A DNA stretch of 63,478 bases from NCBI GenBank assembly GCA_910579725.1, contig CAJTUD010000006.1:17563-81040 (forward strand), in the 5' to 3' direction. Of the stretch, positions 1 to 8,546 are shown one piece after another. A program made the position numbers and the translations under genes. Positions within the stretch are counted from its first letter, which is position 1. Each line of letters begins with the position of its first letter. The DNA comes from an uncultured Oscillospiraceae bacterium (GTDB lineage Bacteria > Bacillota > Clostridia > Oscillospirales > Oscillospiraceae). A model generated the notes under the pieces. The model made no database searches, was not told where the DNA came from, and saw only the letters and a program-made list of their open reading frames with translations.

Positions 1-1
1 T

Positions 2-523
2 CTGCACACCAAAATCCTCCGGAGGATGCGGCAGGTCCTCCGGGAGGAGCGGCAGTACCCGTATCTGATGAAAAACGCGGTGGCCCGGCTGGAGCAGGCG
101 CGGTTTACGGCGGTGCGCTCCGGCGCCGGGAAACATCCGCTGATCCACCTGGGGGGAACCATGTGGTGCCTGCTGCCCTGGGTGGGCACCTATACCTTTC
201 TCACCCTGGAGCGGTTTCTGAAGATCAGGTGCGGGGCCCGGCTGGGCCTGCGGAATCTGGATTCTGCCCGTCCCTACTACATGCAGTTTGCCATGAAGGC
301 GGACGCGCAGACATTTTTCCAGGTGCTGTCGGAGGAGGCCGGCAAGCCCATAGACCCCATGGAGCTGGTCTATCCCAATGAGCTGCCGCTCTTTGACAAG
401 TATGACGAGTATCTCCCGCAGGAGCTGGTGCAAAAGGGGTTTGCCCTGGGTGTGCTGGACCTGGACGGGCTAAGGGAGACGGTCCGGGGCTGGAGCGCCG
501 GAAGGACGGAGCAGCAGTTCTGA
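2..523 (+). CDS. DEAD/DEAH-box helicase-like protein, C-terminal fragment
   Basis: The frame is open at the left edge of the window, so only the last 173 residues are present. The fragment has no signal peptide or membrane segment. A stretch reading LIHLGGTMWCLLPWVGTYTF and the following acidic C-terminal region resemble the extreme C-terminus of large Lhr-like DEAD/DEAH helicases found in Clostridia; the ATPase motifs would lie outside the window, so the family assignment rests on recognition of this tail only. It converges on the anti-sigma gene to its right. A different large nucleic-acid enzyme cannot be excluded. Confidence 0.5.
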   Translation: MHTKILRRMRQVLREERQYPYLMKNAVARLEQARFTAVRSGAGKHPLIHLGGTMWCLLPWVGTYTFLTLERFLKIRCGARLGLRNLDSARPYYMQFAMKADAQTFFQVLSEEAGKPIDPMELVYPNELPLFDKYDEYLPQELVQKGFALGVLDLDGLRETVRGWSAGRTEQQF

Positions 524-549
524 AGGCCATGGCCGCCGCGACAGAAAAT

Positions 550-611
550 GCCCCTTAAGGGGCCCGGACGGACGTCAATGGCGTCGTTTTTCCGGGCTGA
601 CCTTGAGGGGC
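550..611. terminator. Possible bidirectional hairpin between convergent genes
   Basis: GCCCCTTAAGG at 550-560 can pair with CCTTGAGGGGC at 601-611 (one G-T type mismatch); the first arm is itself part of a 14-bp palindrome (550-563). It lies between two convergent genes, where a terminator is expected. There is no long T-run directly behind it on either strand, so the call is weak. Confidence 0.35.
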
Positions 612-644
612 GGATTTTATATTCAGGCGCCGGTGAAGGGGGAT

Positions 645-1520
645 TCAGGGAAGGTCCGTTCCATCCTCCGGCATCTGTACGGCAAATTCCGGAGCGCCGG
701 CCGCGCCGGCGGCAATGCTGTATTTGGGGAAGCACACCACGACCACGCCGTCCTCGCGGACATAGAAGCCGGTGTTTTCGTCCACCGTGGTGAAGCCCCC
801 CTGGCTGGGAGAGAAGAAATATGAGAAGCCGCTGCCGTCCATACTCCCGTCAATCTGCTCTTGGATGGCGGCGTTGCAGATGGCAGCCCAATTCTCTCCC
901 AGAAAATCCCGGAGCGTCAGATCCCGGTTCTCCGCAAGATCCAGGTTGTAGTAGCAGCGCTCCTCGTGGGAGGCCACCCAGCCCTCGGAAAAGGACACGA
1001 GGAAGGAGACCTGCGTTTCTGTCTGGCGCTTGATTTCATAGTCGATGATCACGTCCATTTCGCGGCCGCCCCACTCGTCTTCTGTGCCGCCGGTGGCAAA
1101 GAAGGCTTCCCGGTAAGCGTCCCAGTCCTGCTGCGCTTTGGCGAGATGCTGGTCAACCTTTTCCTGTATGGCGGCGTTGACACGCTCTGCCAGAGCGCTC
1201 TCCGCTTCCACTGCGGGGGCGGAAACGCTGTAGTGAATGCCGTCCTCGGATTTGTTATAGTCCACAAAGGTCAGCACCCGGAACAGTCCTCCCAGAACCG
1301 GTACGCCGGAGGCAGCGCTGGCTATGGCGGGCGACAGGTTCAGTCCCGCCAGCACCAGGCAGAAGCAGGCGGCTGCCGCCGTCCAGCGCCGGACAGTCCG
1401 GCGGCGGTGGTTCCGGTAATGGGCGGCGCCCATGCGGATCCCCGCCTGGACGCGCTCCGCCAGCTGGGGGGGAATGGGGGTGCTGTCATATTCCGCTTTG
1501 GCTTGTCTGAATTTGTTCAT
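645..1520 (-). CDS. rsiV: RsiV-type anti-sigma factor (DUF3298 domain)
   Basis: This 291-residue protein should bind and hold its partner ECF sigma factor at the membrane. Residues 1-45 are basic and cytosolic, one hydrophobic segment lies at about 46-70 (rich in A, L, C), and the rest is extracellular and fits the DUF4163/DUF3298 arrangement of RsiV (for example the segment VIIDYEIKRQTETQVSFLVS and the C-terminal YSIAAGAAGAPEF). In Bacillus subtilis, Clostridioides difficile and Enterococcus, RsiV homologues bind lysozyme and are then proteolysed to release SigV; lysozyme sensing here is inference. The start codon overlaps the sigma factor stop in an ATGA, which indicates translational coupling. 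Confidence 0.8.
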   Translation of the reverse strand: MNKFRQAKAEYDSTPIPPQLAERVQAGIRMGAAHYRNHRRRTVRRWTAAAACFCLVLAGLNLSPAIASAASGVPVLGGLFRVLTFVDYNKSEDGIHYSVSAPAVEAESALAERVNAAIQEKVDQHLAKAQQDWDAYREAFFATGGTEDEWGGREMDVIIDYEIKRQTETQVSFLVSFSEGWVASHEERCYYNLDLAENRDLTLRDFLGENWAAICNAAIQEQIDGSMDGSGFSYFFSPSQGGFTTVDENTGFYVREDGVVVVCFPKYSIAAGAAGAPEFAVQMPEDGTDLP

Positions 1521-1996
1521 AAAACTTCCGCTCCTTCCAATGCGATGCGCAATTTTTTCAAGCCGGCATATAGACGGCTTTTCACGGTACTCAAATTCTG
1601 CCCGGTAATCTGGCTGATTTCCCGCAGGGTCAGCTCTTCATAAAACCGCAGCCGGATCACGGTCCCCATTTCGGGCGGCAGGGCGTCCACTCGCCGGCCC
1701 AAAATGCCGTCGGAGGGCTCCCGGTCCTCCTGAAAGAGCTCCAGATCCTCGGGAAAAGGAACCGTCCGCGCCCTTTGGCGGAGGATATCGTGACAAGTGT
1801 TCATCAGGATGCGGTAAAACCAGGGGCGGACCGCGCCGGTGTTCCGGAGACTGCCCTGCCGTTCCAGAGCATGACAGACGGCGGTTTGTACGGCATCCAA
1901 AGCCTCGTCCGGATTTTTCAGAACGCTGTAGGCCAGCCGGTAAAATCCCGACTGATTTTCAACCAGATATTGCGTCAGAGTGTCTTCCTTTGTCAC
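1517..1996 (-). CDS. ECF RNA polymerase sigma factor (SigV-like)
   Basis: A 159-residue ECF sigma factor with region 2 (residues about 10-75, containing YRLAYSVLKNPDEALDAVQ and the PWFYRILMNTCHD segment) and region 4 (about 100-150, MGTVIRLRFYEELTLREISQ followed by the helix-turn-helix STVKSRLYAGLKKLR). I start it at the GTG at 1996: AAAGGAA sits 7 bases upstream, the family length fits, and the longer upstream frame codes for nothing recognisable. It is the first gene of a two-gene operon with its anti-sigma factor. The SigV name follows from the RsiV partner rather than from the sigma sequence itself. Confidence 0.85.
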   Translation of the reverse strand: MTKEDTLTQYLVENQSGFYRLAYSVLKNPDEALDAVQTAVCHALERQGSLRNTGAVRPWFYRILMNTCHDILRQRARTVPFPEDLELFQEDREPSDGILGRRVDALPPEMGTVIRLRFYEELTLREISQITGQNLSTVKSRLYAGLKKLRIALEGAEVL

Positions 1997-2055
1997 ATTG
2001 ATGTTCCTTTCTGCTTGTTTTGATGCGGGGAGAAGAGATGGAACGCCGTTCCGCC

Positions 2056-2113
2056 CGGCCGGTGAAGAGCGCCGTCTGTATAATAGACGGAGTTCCGGGG
2101 CAAAAAGTTTGCG
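2056..2113 (-). promoter_or_regulatory. Possible promoter/operator region of the ECF sigma operon
   Basis: Read on the minus strand, the stretch contains GGAAC shortly followed by CGTCTATTATAC inside an inverted repeat CCGTCT/AGACGG (2082-2100). GGAAC and CGTC are the kind of -35 and -10 elements ECF sigma factors use and TATTAT could be a sigma-A -10, but the spacing does not settle which applies. Autoregulation is only inferred. The remainder of 1997-2212 shows no gene. Confidence 0.3.
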
Positions 2114-2206
2114 CCAGACAAAATTTTGGGAAATGGAATTTGGGGGAAAGGAGAGAAGCCCTTCGGGCTGCCTGACGGGCAGGGCGGCGGCAAACTGGTC
2201 CGGGCG

Positions 2207-2251
2207 GAAAAAAGATCTCACAGCGCGGCTGTCAGCCTTGCTGTGAGATCT
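2207..2251 (-). terminator. Rho-independent terminator behind the amylase gene
   Basis: AGATCTCACAG (2213-2223) and CTGTGAGATCT (2241-2251) form a perfect 11-bp stem. On the minus strand the stem is followed by six T residues. The plus strand is also T-rich behind it, so it may work both ways. Confidence 0.8.
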
Positions 2252-2319
2252 TCCTTTTTATCTGTTTTTCCTGGGGAGGACAGGACCTTCGCCCGCCGCT
2301 GTGCAGACAGGGCCTTTTT

Positions 2320-3984
2320 TCAGGAGCCGCAGACGAGCACCGCCACTGAATATAACGGCAGCGAGAGGGTTCCATCCTTCAGCGACGGTTCCTCCGGCGA
2401 AGTCACCAGCACGCCGCCAATTTCCGGCGCGCCGCCGGAAACCGTCACACCGGAGAGGTCCACGCTCCGGGGCGTTTCCGAGATATTGAAGGCCAGCAGG
2501 ACCTCCTCGCCGTTCCAGCTCTTGCGCAGGACGCAGACGCCGTCGTTGGAAAGCCCTTCCTCGAAGACGGCGGCGCCCCGGGCGATGGCGGGATAGGCAT
2601 TGCGCAGCCGGACCGCCTGCGCCACGAACCAGAAGATGGAGTCTCCGTCGGCGTTCTGCTCCTCGAAGCTGGGATATTTCATATCGAAGTCTTCCATGTC
2701 TGCCGGACCGTCGCAAAGACCGGCGCAGTCCGGGCTGTCGGACCAGTACATGGGCGCCCTCTTGTTCTCATCCTTGCCGGAGCCCTTCATACCCAGCTCC
2801 TCGCCGTAATAGAGAAAGGAGCTGCCGGACATCAGAAGATTCAGGGCCTGGGCCATCTTGGTCTGATGGGCGCTGTATTCATTGAAATAGTGCCCTGCTG
2901 CCCGGCCCATGTCGTGATTGGTGTAGAAGGGAGCGTCAATGTAATCCGGGTTGTAGGCGGAGAGCGCGTCCTGGAGCTTCATGATGGCTTTGCCGTAGGA
3001 GGATGCGTCGGCGCCGCTGACGTGCTTGACGACATTGGGGATGACGCCTTCGCTGTTGCCGAAGGAGAAGTTGAAGCAGCTGACGCCGCTGGCGTAGTAC
3101 TGGGAGTAGGTGCTGAGATCCGTCCAGACTTCGGCCACAATAAAAGCGTCGCTCTTTTTCGCCTTGACCATATCGTTGAACCAGGTGAGGATCTCAATAT
3201 TGGCCTCGGTGGCCCCGGAGACAAATTCCTTGGCCGCATCCAGACGAAAGCCGTCCACGCCCAGATCCAGCCAGAAAGAAACAATCTCTTCCAGCTCCGC
3301 CCGGACCGCCTCGCTGTTCAGATTCAGATCCGGCATTCCGCTCCAGAAGGGCGCTTCGTAATACCACTCTGTGCCCTCCAGCTGGCAGGTGCTGGGCTCC
3401 CGGGAGAAGTTGTAGTAGTCCACGTAGGGACAAGCCTCCGGATCCGGGTCCTCCCCCTTCTCCAGAGTCCGGAGATAACCGGACGCCTCCTGGAACCAGG
3501 GGTGGCCGGAGGAGGTGTGGTTCATCACAAAGTCAATGATCACATGGATGCCCCGCTGGTGGGCGGCTTCCAGAAACTCCCGGAAATCCTCCATGGAGCC
3601 GTATTGCGGATCGATGTCCATGTAGTTTGTCACGTCGTATTTGTGGTAGCTGGGGGAGGGCATAATGGGCATGAGCCAGATGCCCGTACAGCCCAGATCC
3701 GTGTCGGTGGAGGGATCGCCGTCGTTGATGTAGTCCAGCGACTGGGTCAGTCCCTTGAGATCGCCGACGCCGTCTCCGTCGCTGTCATAAAAGCTGTAGA
3801 CAAAAACCTCGTAGTAGCTGCGGTAGCTGCCGTCAATGTCCTGGGGCTGGGCCTTGTTGTACTTGCGCATGACGCCCAGCGCGGTGGAGACGTCCTCCTT
3901 TCCGCCGCCGGCACAGCCGGTGAGAGAGGCGCACAGGGCCAGCGCCGCCAAAAGCAGAGCGGTCCATCTCTTTCTGATTGCCAT
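2320..3984 (-). CDS. Secreted GH13 alpha-amylase lipoprotein
   Basis: A 554-residue glycoside hydrolase family 13 enzyme that should cut starch or maltodextrin outside the membrane. The N-terminus is a lipoprotein signal peptide (basic start, hydrophobic core, lipobox LTGC at about residue 23), so it is anchored to the outer face. The TIM-barrel motifs are all present: DGVGDLKG, VIIDFVMNHTS, the nucleophile in GFRLDAAKE (D249), the acid/base in IVAEVWTD (E285) and YTNHDMG. A small beta domain ends the protein. It is the last gene of the malE-malF-malG run, so hydrolysis products are handed to the transporter. It is the only exported glycosidase visible among the GH13 enzymes here; the rest lack signal peptides. 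Confidence 0.9.
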   Translation of the reverse strand: MAIRKRWTALLLAALALCASLTGCAGGGKEDVSTALGVMRKYNKAQPQDIDGSYRSYYEVFVYSFYDSDGDGVGDLKGLTQSLDYINDGDPSTDTDLGCTGIWLMPIMPSPSYHKYDVTNYMDIDPQYGSMEDFREFLEAAHQRGIHVIIDFVMNHTSSGHPWFQEASGYLRTLEKGEDPDPEACPYVDYYNFSREPSTCQLEGTEWYYEAPFWSGMPDLNLNSEAVRAELEEIVSFWLDLGVDGFRLDAAKEFVSGATEANIEILTWFNDMVKAKKSDAFIVAEVWTDLSTYSQYYASGVSCFNFSFGNSEGVIPNVVKHVSGADASSYGKAIMKLQDALSAYNPDYIDAPFYTNHDMGRAAGHYFNEYSAHQTKMAQALNLLMSGSSFLYYGEELGMKGSGKDENKRAPMYWSDSPDCAGLCDGPADMEDFDMKYPSFEEQNADGDSIFWFVAQAVRLRNAYPAIARGAAVFEEGLSNDGVCVLRKSWNGEEVLLAFNISETPRSVDLSGVTVSGGAPEIGGVLVTSPEEPSLKDGTLSLPLYSVAVLVCGS

Positions 3985-4033
3985 ATTCGTCTGGCCGCTC
4001 CCGCCGGGAGCAGCCTGCCTCCTTGTTCAAAGT

Positions 4034-4070
4034 GATCCCGCCCCACAGCAGAGCGCTGCGGGGCGGGATT
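4034..4070 (-). promoter_or_regulatory. Intercistronic hairpin between malG and amylase
   Basis: ATCCCGCCCC and GGGGCGGGAT pair around a GC-rich loop region (4035-4069, extended by CAGC/GCTG). There is no T-run after it on the minus strand, so it looks more like an RNA processing or stabilising element, or a partial terminator, than a full terminator. It separates the permease genes from the amylase in the same leftward unit. Confidence 0.6.
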
Positions 4071-4117
4071 TCAAGCGGGCAGATGCCTGCTCTGCCTGCC
4101 GCTTGGGGACGTTTCCG

Positions 4118-5359
4118 TCATCCCTTGACCGCGCCGGACATGCCCTCCACGTAGTATCTTTGGAGCATGGCGAAGAGAATGACAATGGGGACCGACACCA
4201 GCACAGCGCCGGCGGCAAACTGGGTGTAATAGGTTTCAATGCGCTGCTGGTCCGTCAGCCACTTCAAGCCGATGGCCACCGTGTAGGAAGACTGCTTGTC
4301 ACCCAGCAGCAGGCTGGGGAAGATGTAATCGCCCCAGGGCCCCATGAAGGCGCTCATGAGCTGATAGATGACGATGGGCTTGGCCATGGGAATCATGATC
4401 TTGTAGAAGATCGTGAAATTGGTGGCGCCGTCGATGCGGGCGGCCTCGTCCATGGCCTTGGGGACCGTGTCCATGAAGCCCTTGCAGATGTAGTAGCCCA
4501 TGGCGGAGCTGGCCACGTTGACCAGAATCAGAGCGCCCAGGCTCTGGCTCATGCCCATGCCCTTGAGGATGTTGTATACGGCGATCATGGACATGAAGCC
4601 GGGGAACATGCCAATGACCATCATGGATTTCATCAGCAGCGTGCGGCCCTGGAAGCGCTGGCGGCTGAGAATGAAGGAGGTGATCAGCACAATCAGCGTG
4701 TTCAGGACGCAGCTGATGGAGGCCACGAAGAAGGTGTTCATCCACCACCGGAGGAACGGCAGAGGTCCGTCGGACCGGAAGAGATTGATATAGTTGTCCA
4801 GGGTGAAGGTCCTGGGGATGAAATAGCCGACGTAGTAGCCGCTCTCACCCCGGAAGGAGGTCAGCACGATCCACAGGATGGGGAACAGCCAGATCACCGT
4901 CATCAGAGCGAGAACAATATAGCCCACGGAAAGCTTGGTGGCCGCCATGGCGTAATACAGGCCCACAAAGGCGGTGATCAGCAGCAGCCAGTAGCCGATG
5001 CCGAAATTCTTCACCAGGAATTTTTCGGAAAACAGATCGCTGCCGTCAATGATCATCTTGCTGGCAAACAGCACGATGGAGACGGCCGCAGTCTCGACAG
5101 CGCCGGCAGCCGCCCAGAGGCGGGCCCCCTTGACGCTGGGCCGTACCAGCAGAAACGCGCCGATGGCCGCAGCCAGAACGGTCAGAACCGCCGCGGCCAA
5201 GTGCAGCCCGCCCAGACTGAGAGCGGCGGATACGCCGCTGACGGTTTTCCCGCCTACGGACGCGAACGGGAGAAACAGGCTTACCAGTGATACGATGTAG
5301 ATGCCTGCGGCAATGAGCTGCGGTCTTCTGCGCAGACCGATGATTTCTTTCATATTCAT
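4118..5359 (-). CDS. malG: Maltodextrin ABC transporter permease, MalG-like, with N-terminal extension
   Basis: A membrane protein of the binding-protein-dependent permease family. The C-terminal 280 residues are standard MalG with the EAA loop seen as DEAARIDGATNFTIFYKIMIPMA (ATPase contact). The first 130 residues are extra: at least three hydrophobic segments (about 15-35, 50-72, 80-100) precede the conserved core, making the protein 413 residues where MalG is usually near 290. The start ATG lies in TAATG, overlapping the malF stop, so the two permeases are translationally coupled. No ATPase gene accompanies the operon, so a shared MsmX-type ATPase elsewhere is expected. Confidence 0.88.
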   Translation of the reverse strand: MNMKEIIGLRRRPQLIAAGIYIVSLVSLFLPFASVGGKTVSGVSAALSLGGLHLAAAVLTVLAAAIGAFLLVRPSVKGARLWAAAGAVETAAVSIVLFASKMIIDGSDLFSEKFLVKNFGIGYWLLLITAFVGLYYAMAATKLSVGYIVLALMTVIWLFPILWIVLTSFRGESGYYVGYFIPRTFTLDNYINLFRSDGPLPFLRWWMNTFFVASISCVLNTLIVLITSFILSRQRFQGRTLLMKSMMVIGMFPGFMSMIAVYNILKGMGMSQSLGALILVNVASSAMGYYICKGFMDTVPKAMDEAARIDGATNFTIFYKIMIPMAKPIVIYQLMSAFMGPWGDYIFPSLLLGDKQSSYTVAIGLKWLTDQQRIETYYTQFAAGAVLVSVPIVILFAMLQRYYVEGMSGAVKG

Positions 5360-6723
5360 TACTGCAGCGCCTCCTCATTCTCACTGATGCGCGCCTGGGC
5401 ATAGGTAAACATGGAGAACGCCGCGGAGATGATGAAAATCAGAATGCCCAGGGTAGCGGCCAGGTTATAGTCGTTGCTGTCGTTGGTCAGCTTGTAGAGC
5501 CATGTGACCAGCAGGTCGGTCTTGCCGGCGCCCTTGTAGTAATCCAGGGTGCTGGGACCGCCGCCCGTCAGGAAGTAAATGACGCCGAAGTTGTTGATGT
5601 TGCCGATAAAGTTGGTGATCAGATAGGGCGTCGTTACCTGAAGCATGTAGGGGAAGGTGATCTTGACAAACTGCTGGACGGGATTCGCGCCGTCAATGGA
5701 GGCGCTCTCGTACAGCTCCGGCGGGATATTCATCAGGATGCCGGAAACCATCAGCATGGTGGCGGGGATGCCGGCCCAGAGGTTGACCACGATAATTGTG
5801 CCTCTGGCCCACGTGGCGTTGGTCAGGAAGGGCAGCGCCTCCGTGGTGAAGCCCCAGTTCTGGAGCAGCACGTTGATGATGCCGTTCTTGCCCAGCATGG
5901 TGCTGATGACCAGCAGGGAGATGAAGGAGGGCACCGCCATGGCCAGCACGAACACGGTGCGCCACATCTTCTTGAGCTTGATGCCCTTGGAGTTGATGAG
6001 AATGGCCAGGAACATGCCGCCGAAATAGCAGGAGAAGCAGGCCGCCACAGCCCAGACCAGCGTCCAGCCCAGAATGGGCAGGAAGGTGGAGCCCAGCTTT
6101 CCGCTGGCGTCCATGATCGCCCGGAAGTTTTCCAGGCCCACCCAGGTAAACAGGTGTCCGGGGGGCTGGTGATCCGCGTCGTAGTTGGTGAACGCCATCA
6201 GGATCATGTAAATCAGCGGTGTTACCGTGAAAACCAGAATGCCCAACAGGGGCAGGCACAGGAACAGCCGGACGATGTGCGCGTCAAAAAGGCTGGTGAC
6301 GTCGTCGAGAATGCCGGGTACTTTTCTGCCCACCAGTTTGCGCTGCCGGGCGTCTTCTCCGGAGTAGACGGACGTCATCCACACCACGGCCGCCATGACG
6401 GTGATGACGATGGCCACTACGCCGTAAAGCAGCATCAGCATGGAGTTGTCGCCCTGCTGGACGACGTAGATGCCCTGAGTTTCATCAAAGGTCATGCCCT
6501 GCTCGTGGGTGCCCAGCGTGACCATATTGGACAGACTGGTGATCCCGGTGGTGATCATGTAGTAGATATACGCGATTTCCATTGCCAGATACATGGCACC
6601 CTTGACGATCTGTCCCCGCACCATGTTGGACAGGCCCCACACCAGATAGGACAGTTTGGTGAAAATGTCACCGTCCACAAAGATGGTGATGGGTGTTCTC
6701 CTGACCGATAATCTCTTATTCAA
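5359..6723 (-). CDS. malF: Maltodextrin ABC transporter permease, MalF-like
   Basis: An inner-membrane permease that pairs with MalG to pass maltodextrins. It carries an N-terminal block with two or three membrane segments (about 30-60 and 85-125), a cytosolic stretch, then the six-helix permease core ending with the EAA-like loop ELYESASIDGANPVQQFVKITFP. I favour the TTG at 6723 because AGGGGG lies nine bases upstream; GTG at 6732 and TTG at 6729 sit too close to that site. It overlaps malG by one base. It follows malE after a 260-base gap holding several hairpins. About 454 residues, within the range of Gram-positive MalF. Confidence 0.9.
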   Translation of the reverse strand: MNKRLSVRRTPITIFVDGDIFTKLSYLVWGLSNMVRGQIVKGAMYLAMEIAYIYYMITTGITSLSNMVTLGTHEQGMTFDETQGIYVVQQGDNSMLMLLYGVVAIVITVMAAVVWMTSVYSGEDARQRKLVGRKVPGILDDVTSLFDAHIVRLFLCLPLLGILVFTVTPLIYMILMAFTNYDADHQPPGHLFTWVGLENFRAIMDASGKLGSTFLPILGWTLVWAVAACFSCYFGGMFLAILINSKGIKLKKMWRTVFVLAMAVPSFISLLVISTMLGKNGIINVLLQNWGFTTEALPFLTNATWARGTIIVVNLWAGIPATMLMVSGILMNIPPELYESASIDGANPVQQFVKITFPYMLQVTTPYLITNFIGNINNFGVIYFLTGGGPSTLDYYKGAGKTDLLVTWLYKLTNDSNDYNLAATLGILIFIISAAFSMFTYAQARISENEEALQ

Positions 6724-6760
6724 GGTCAACACCCCCTATATCATATTGAGTGGAATAACC

Positions 6761-6805
6761 GGAAGGGGCCGCTGCAAAGGCCATGCTTCTGCAACAGCCC
6801 CTTCC
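6761..6805 (-). promoter_or_regulatory. Stem-loop in the malE-malF gap
   Basis: GGAAGGGGC(C)GCTGCA at 6761-6776 pairs with TGCA(A)CAGCCCCTTCC at 6790-6805. With the two palindromes to its right it makes three successive structures between malE and malF, the classical position for signals that keep the binding protein more abundant than the permeases. Confidence 0.6.
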
Positions 6806-6875
6806 GTCAGGTCTTCACTGACGCCAATCAACGGCGGGACAATGGAATTGCCAGATCGGAATTCCTGCCGGCTTT

Positions 6876-6921
6876 ATCGCAGTCCCCCGGGGGACTGCGA
6901 TACGGGGCATGCCCCGTATCG
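6876..6921 (-). repeat. Two abutting perfect palindromes in the malE-malF gap
   Basis: A 26-bp perfect palindrome at 6876-6901 (arm ATCGCAGTCCCCC) shares its CGAT with a second 24-bp perfect palindrome at 6898-6921 (arm CGATACGGGGCA). Both have no loop as DNA; as RNA they would form strong hairpins. No T-run follows. A role in mRNA stabilisation or partial termination downstream of malE is inferred from position. Confidence 0.7.
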
Positions 6922-6990
6922 TAAGATACTCTGCCATCTGTCATTTTCAACCTCTGGCTTCCATGACCGGCCTGTGTGATTGGCGTGATC

Positions 6991-8265
6991 TCAGCCGACC
7001 AGCGTGCTGGTAACGGCCTCCACCAGCTGATCGAGCTTTTCCTGAAGGTTGTCCTCGGTGATTTCCTTGCTGTAGATGCCCTCGCCAAGAGCGGTGGCGG
7101 GCGTCCAGTACTCATTGATCTGGGGAATGTTGGGCTGCGCCACGGCGTAGGTGGACTGCTCCAGCAGAGCGGTCAGGGCGACGTCGCCGGAGAGCTGGCC
7201 GGCCAGGCTGGAGATGCAGGGAGGAACGCCCTGATCCTCATAGCGGGCCAGCTGGTTCTCCTCGTTGCAGATCCACTCGGCAAACTGCTGGGCGGCCAGA
7301 GGATAGGCGGTGCTGGACTTGACGGCGTAGGTCTTGTAGTCGGCGAAGTTGCGCAGCTGGCAGTCCTTGCCGTTGATGCTGATGGTGGGCAGGGCGGCGG
7401 CGGCGTAGTTCTCGCCCAGGGCCTCCTGAACCGGGCCGGCGTTCCAGGTGCCGTCCACGTGAGCGGCCAGCTTGCCCTCCCGCAGCAGGTTCATGGCGAT
7501 GCCGTCCTTGTTTTCGATGTACTTGGGATTGTTGACCAGATCGATCATGTACTTGCCGGCGGCCAGGCCGTTGGCGTTGTTCCAATCCATGGAGGAGGCA
7601 TCCTTGCCGTCGGCGCCGAACAGGGTGCAGCCGGCCGCATAGAAGAAGGACTCCAGATACCAGGGACCGCTGACCTGGAAGGAGAAGTTGTAGACGTCGC
7701 TGCCCAGCTCCTTGGCCATCATGGCCTCCACGCTCTTCACTTCCTCCTCGGTAAACATGCTCTTGTTATAGTACATGAAGAAGGTGTTGGGGGTGAAGGG
7801 AACAGCGTAGATCAGACCGTTCTCGCCGCAGACGGCGGAAATGGCTCCCTCGGGATACAGCTCACGAAGGCTGGCCTCCTCATAACCGATGGGGAGCAGC
7901 AGGCCCTTCTGCGTCAGCTCGGGAATGCCGCCGGAGGCCAGCTGGAAGATGTCGGCCGCAGAGTCAGCGTCGGTCTTCAGGTTGCTGTTGGCTTCATCAA
8001 TACCCATTTCGGAAATGTCAAAGGTGATGTTGTACTCCGGGTGAGCGGCGGCGAAGGATTCGCCCATCTTTTTCATGAGCTCCAGTTCCTCGGATGCGGT
8101 CCAGATCTTCAGGGTGACATCCTGGACCTCGGAGCTGTCGCCGGAGGTGCTGGGACTGTCGGTGGAGGGGTTGGAATTGCCGGGGGCGTCGGAGTTGTTC
8201 CCGCCGCATGCAGCCAGAGCCAGCGTCAGGACAAGCGCAAGAATCAGAGCAAGTGTTTTCTTCAT
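6991..8265 (-). CDS. malE: Maltodextrin-binding lipoprotein, MalE-like
   Basis: A 424-residue extracytoplasmic solute-binding protein of family 1. The signal peptide ends in the lipobox LAAC at about residue 20, followed by a Ser/Asn/Gly-rich linker and then the bilobed domain (LKIWTASEELELMKKMGESFAAAHP, then the hinge segment VDGTWNAGPV). The RBS AGGAGG sits eight bases before the ATG. It is the first gene of malE-malF-malG-amylase and lies directly behind a near-consensus promoter with two LacI-type operator sites. The substrate is inferred from the surrounding alpha-glucan enzymes. Confidence 0.9.
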   Translation of the reverse strand: MKKTLALILALVLTLALAACGGNNSDAPGNSNPSTDSPSTSGDSSEVQDVTLKIWTASEELELMKKMGESFAAAHPEYNITFDISEMGIDEANSNLKTDADSAADIFQLASGGIPELTQKGLLLPIGYEEASLRELYPEGAISAVCGENGLIYAVPFTPNTFFMYYNKSMFTEEEVKSVEAMMAKELGSDVYNFSFQVSGPWYLESFFYAAGCTLFGADGKDASSMDWNNANGLAAGKYMIDLVNNPKYIENKDGIAMNLLREGKLAAHVDGTWNAGPVQEALGENYAAAALPTISINGKDCQLRNFADYKTYAVKSSTAYPLAAQQFAEWICNEENQLARYEDQGVPPCISSLAGQLSGDVALTALLEQSTYAVAQPNIPQINEYWTPATALGEGIYSKEITEDNLQEKLDQLVEAVTSTLVG

Positions 8266-8291
8266 TGAAAAGTCCTCCTAAATGTCTCGTA

Positions 8292-8327
8292 TTTATCGAT
8301 TATCCTGTGCTGTTTAATCGATAAACC
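8292..8327. promoter_or_regulatory. Double LacI-family operator at malE
   Basis: TTTATCGATTA (8292-8302) and TAATCGATAAA (8315-8325) are inverted copies of each other, 23 bases centre to centre, and each is a near-palindrome around ATCGAT. They lie at and just after the predicted transcription start. The same core occurs at both promoters beside the lacI-type gene, which makes that regulator the likely ligand. Confidence 0.75.
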
Positions 8328-8333
8328 ATAATC

Positions 8334-8361
8334 ATTATATTGCATATTTGTAAAATGTCAA
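8334..8361 (-). promoter_or_regulatory. Promoter of the malE operon
   Basis: On the minus strand TTGACA (8356-8361) and TATAAT (8334-8339) are separated by 16 bases, a perfect match to both sigma-A hexamers. Transcription would begin near 8327, inside the operator pair. The rest of the 8266-8606 gap is AT-rich relative to the genes and codes for nothing visible. Confidence 0.85.
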
Positions 8362-8546
8362 GTACTACCATGCAAAAATGGCCGCCCTGGTTTTTGGCCC
8401 TTTTTCATTACTTTTTTCATAGTGTTTCTTTAAAATTTTATGAACTTCAAAAATAAATGAAGATTTCTTTTTTTGAAATTTTATTTTTCGTCCCGCGGTT
8501 TGCCGTAAAAACTGACATTCTATACAAAAAGGACCCGGAAGCGAAG

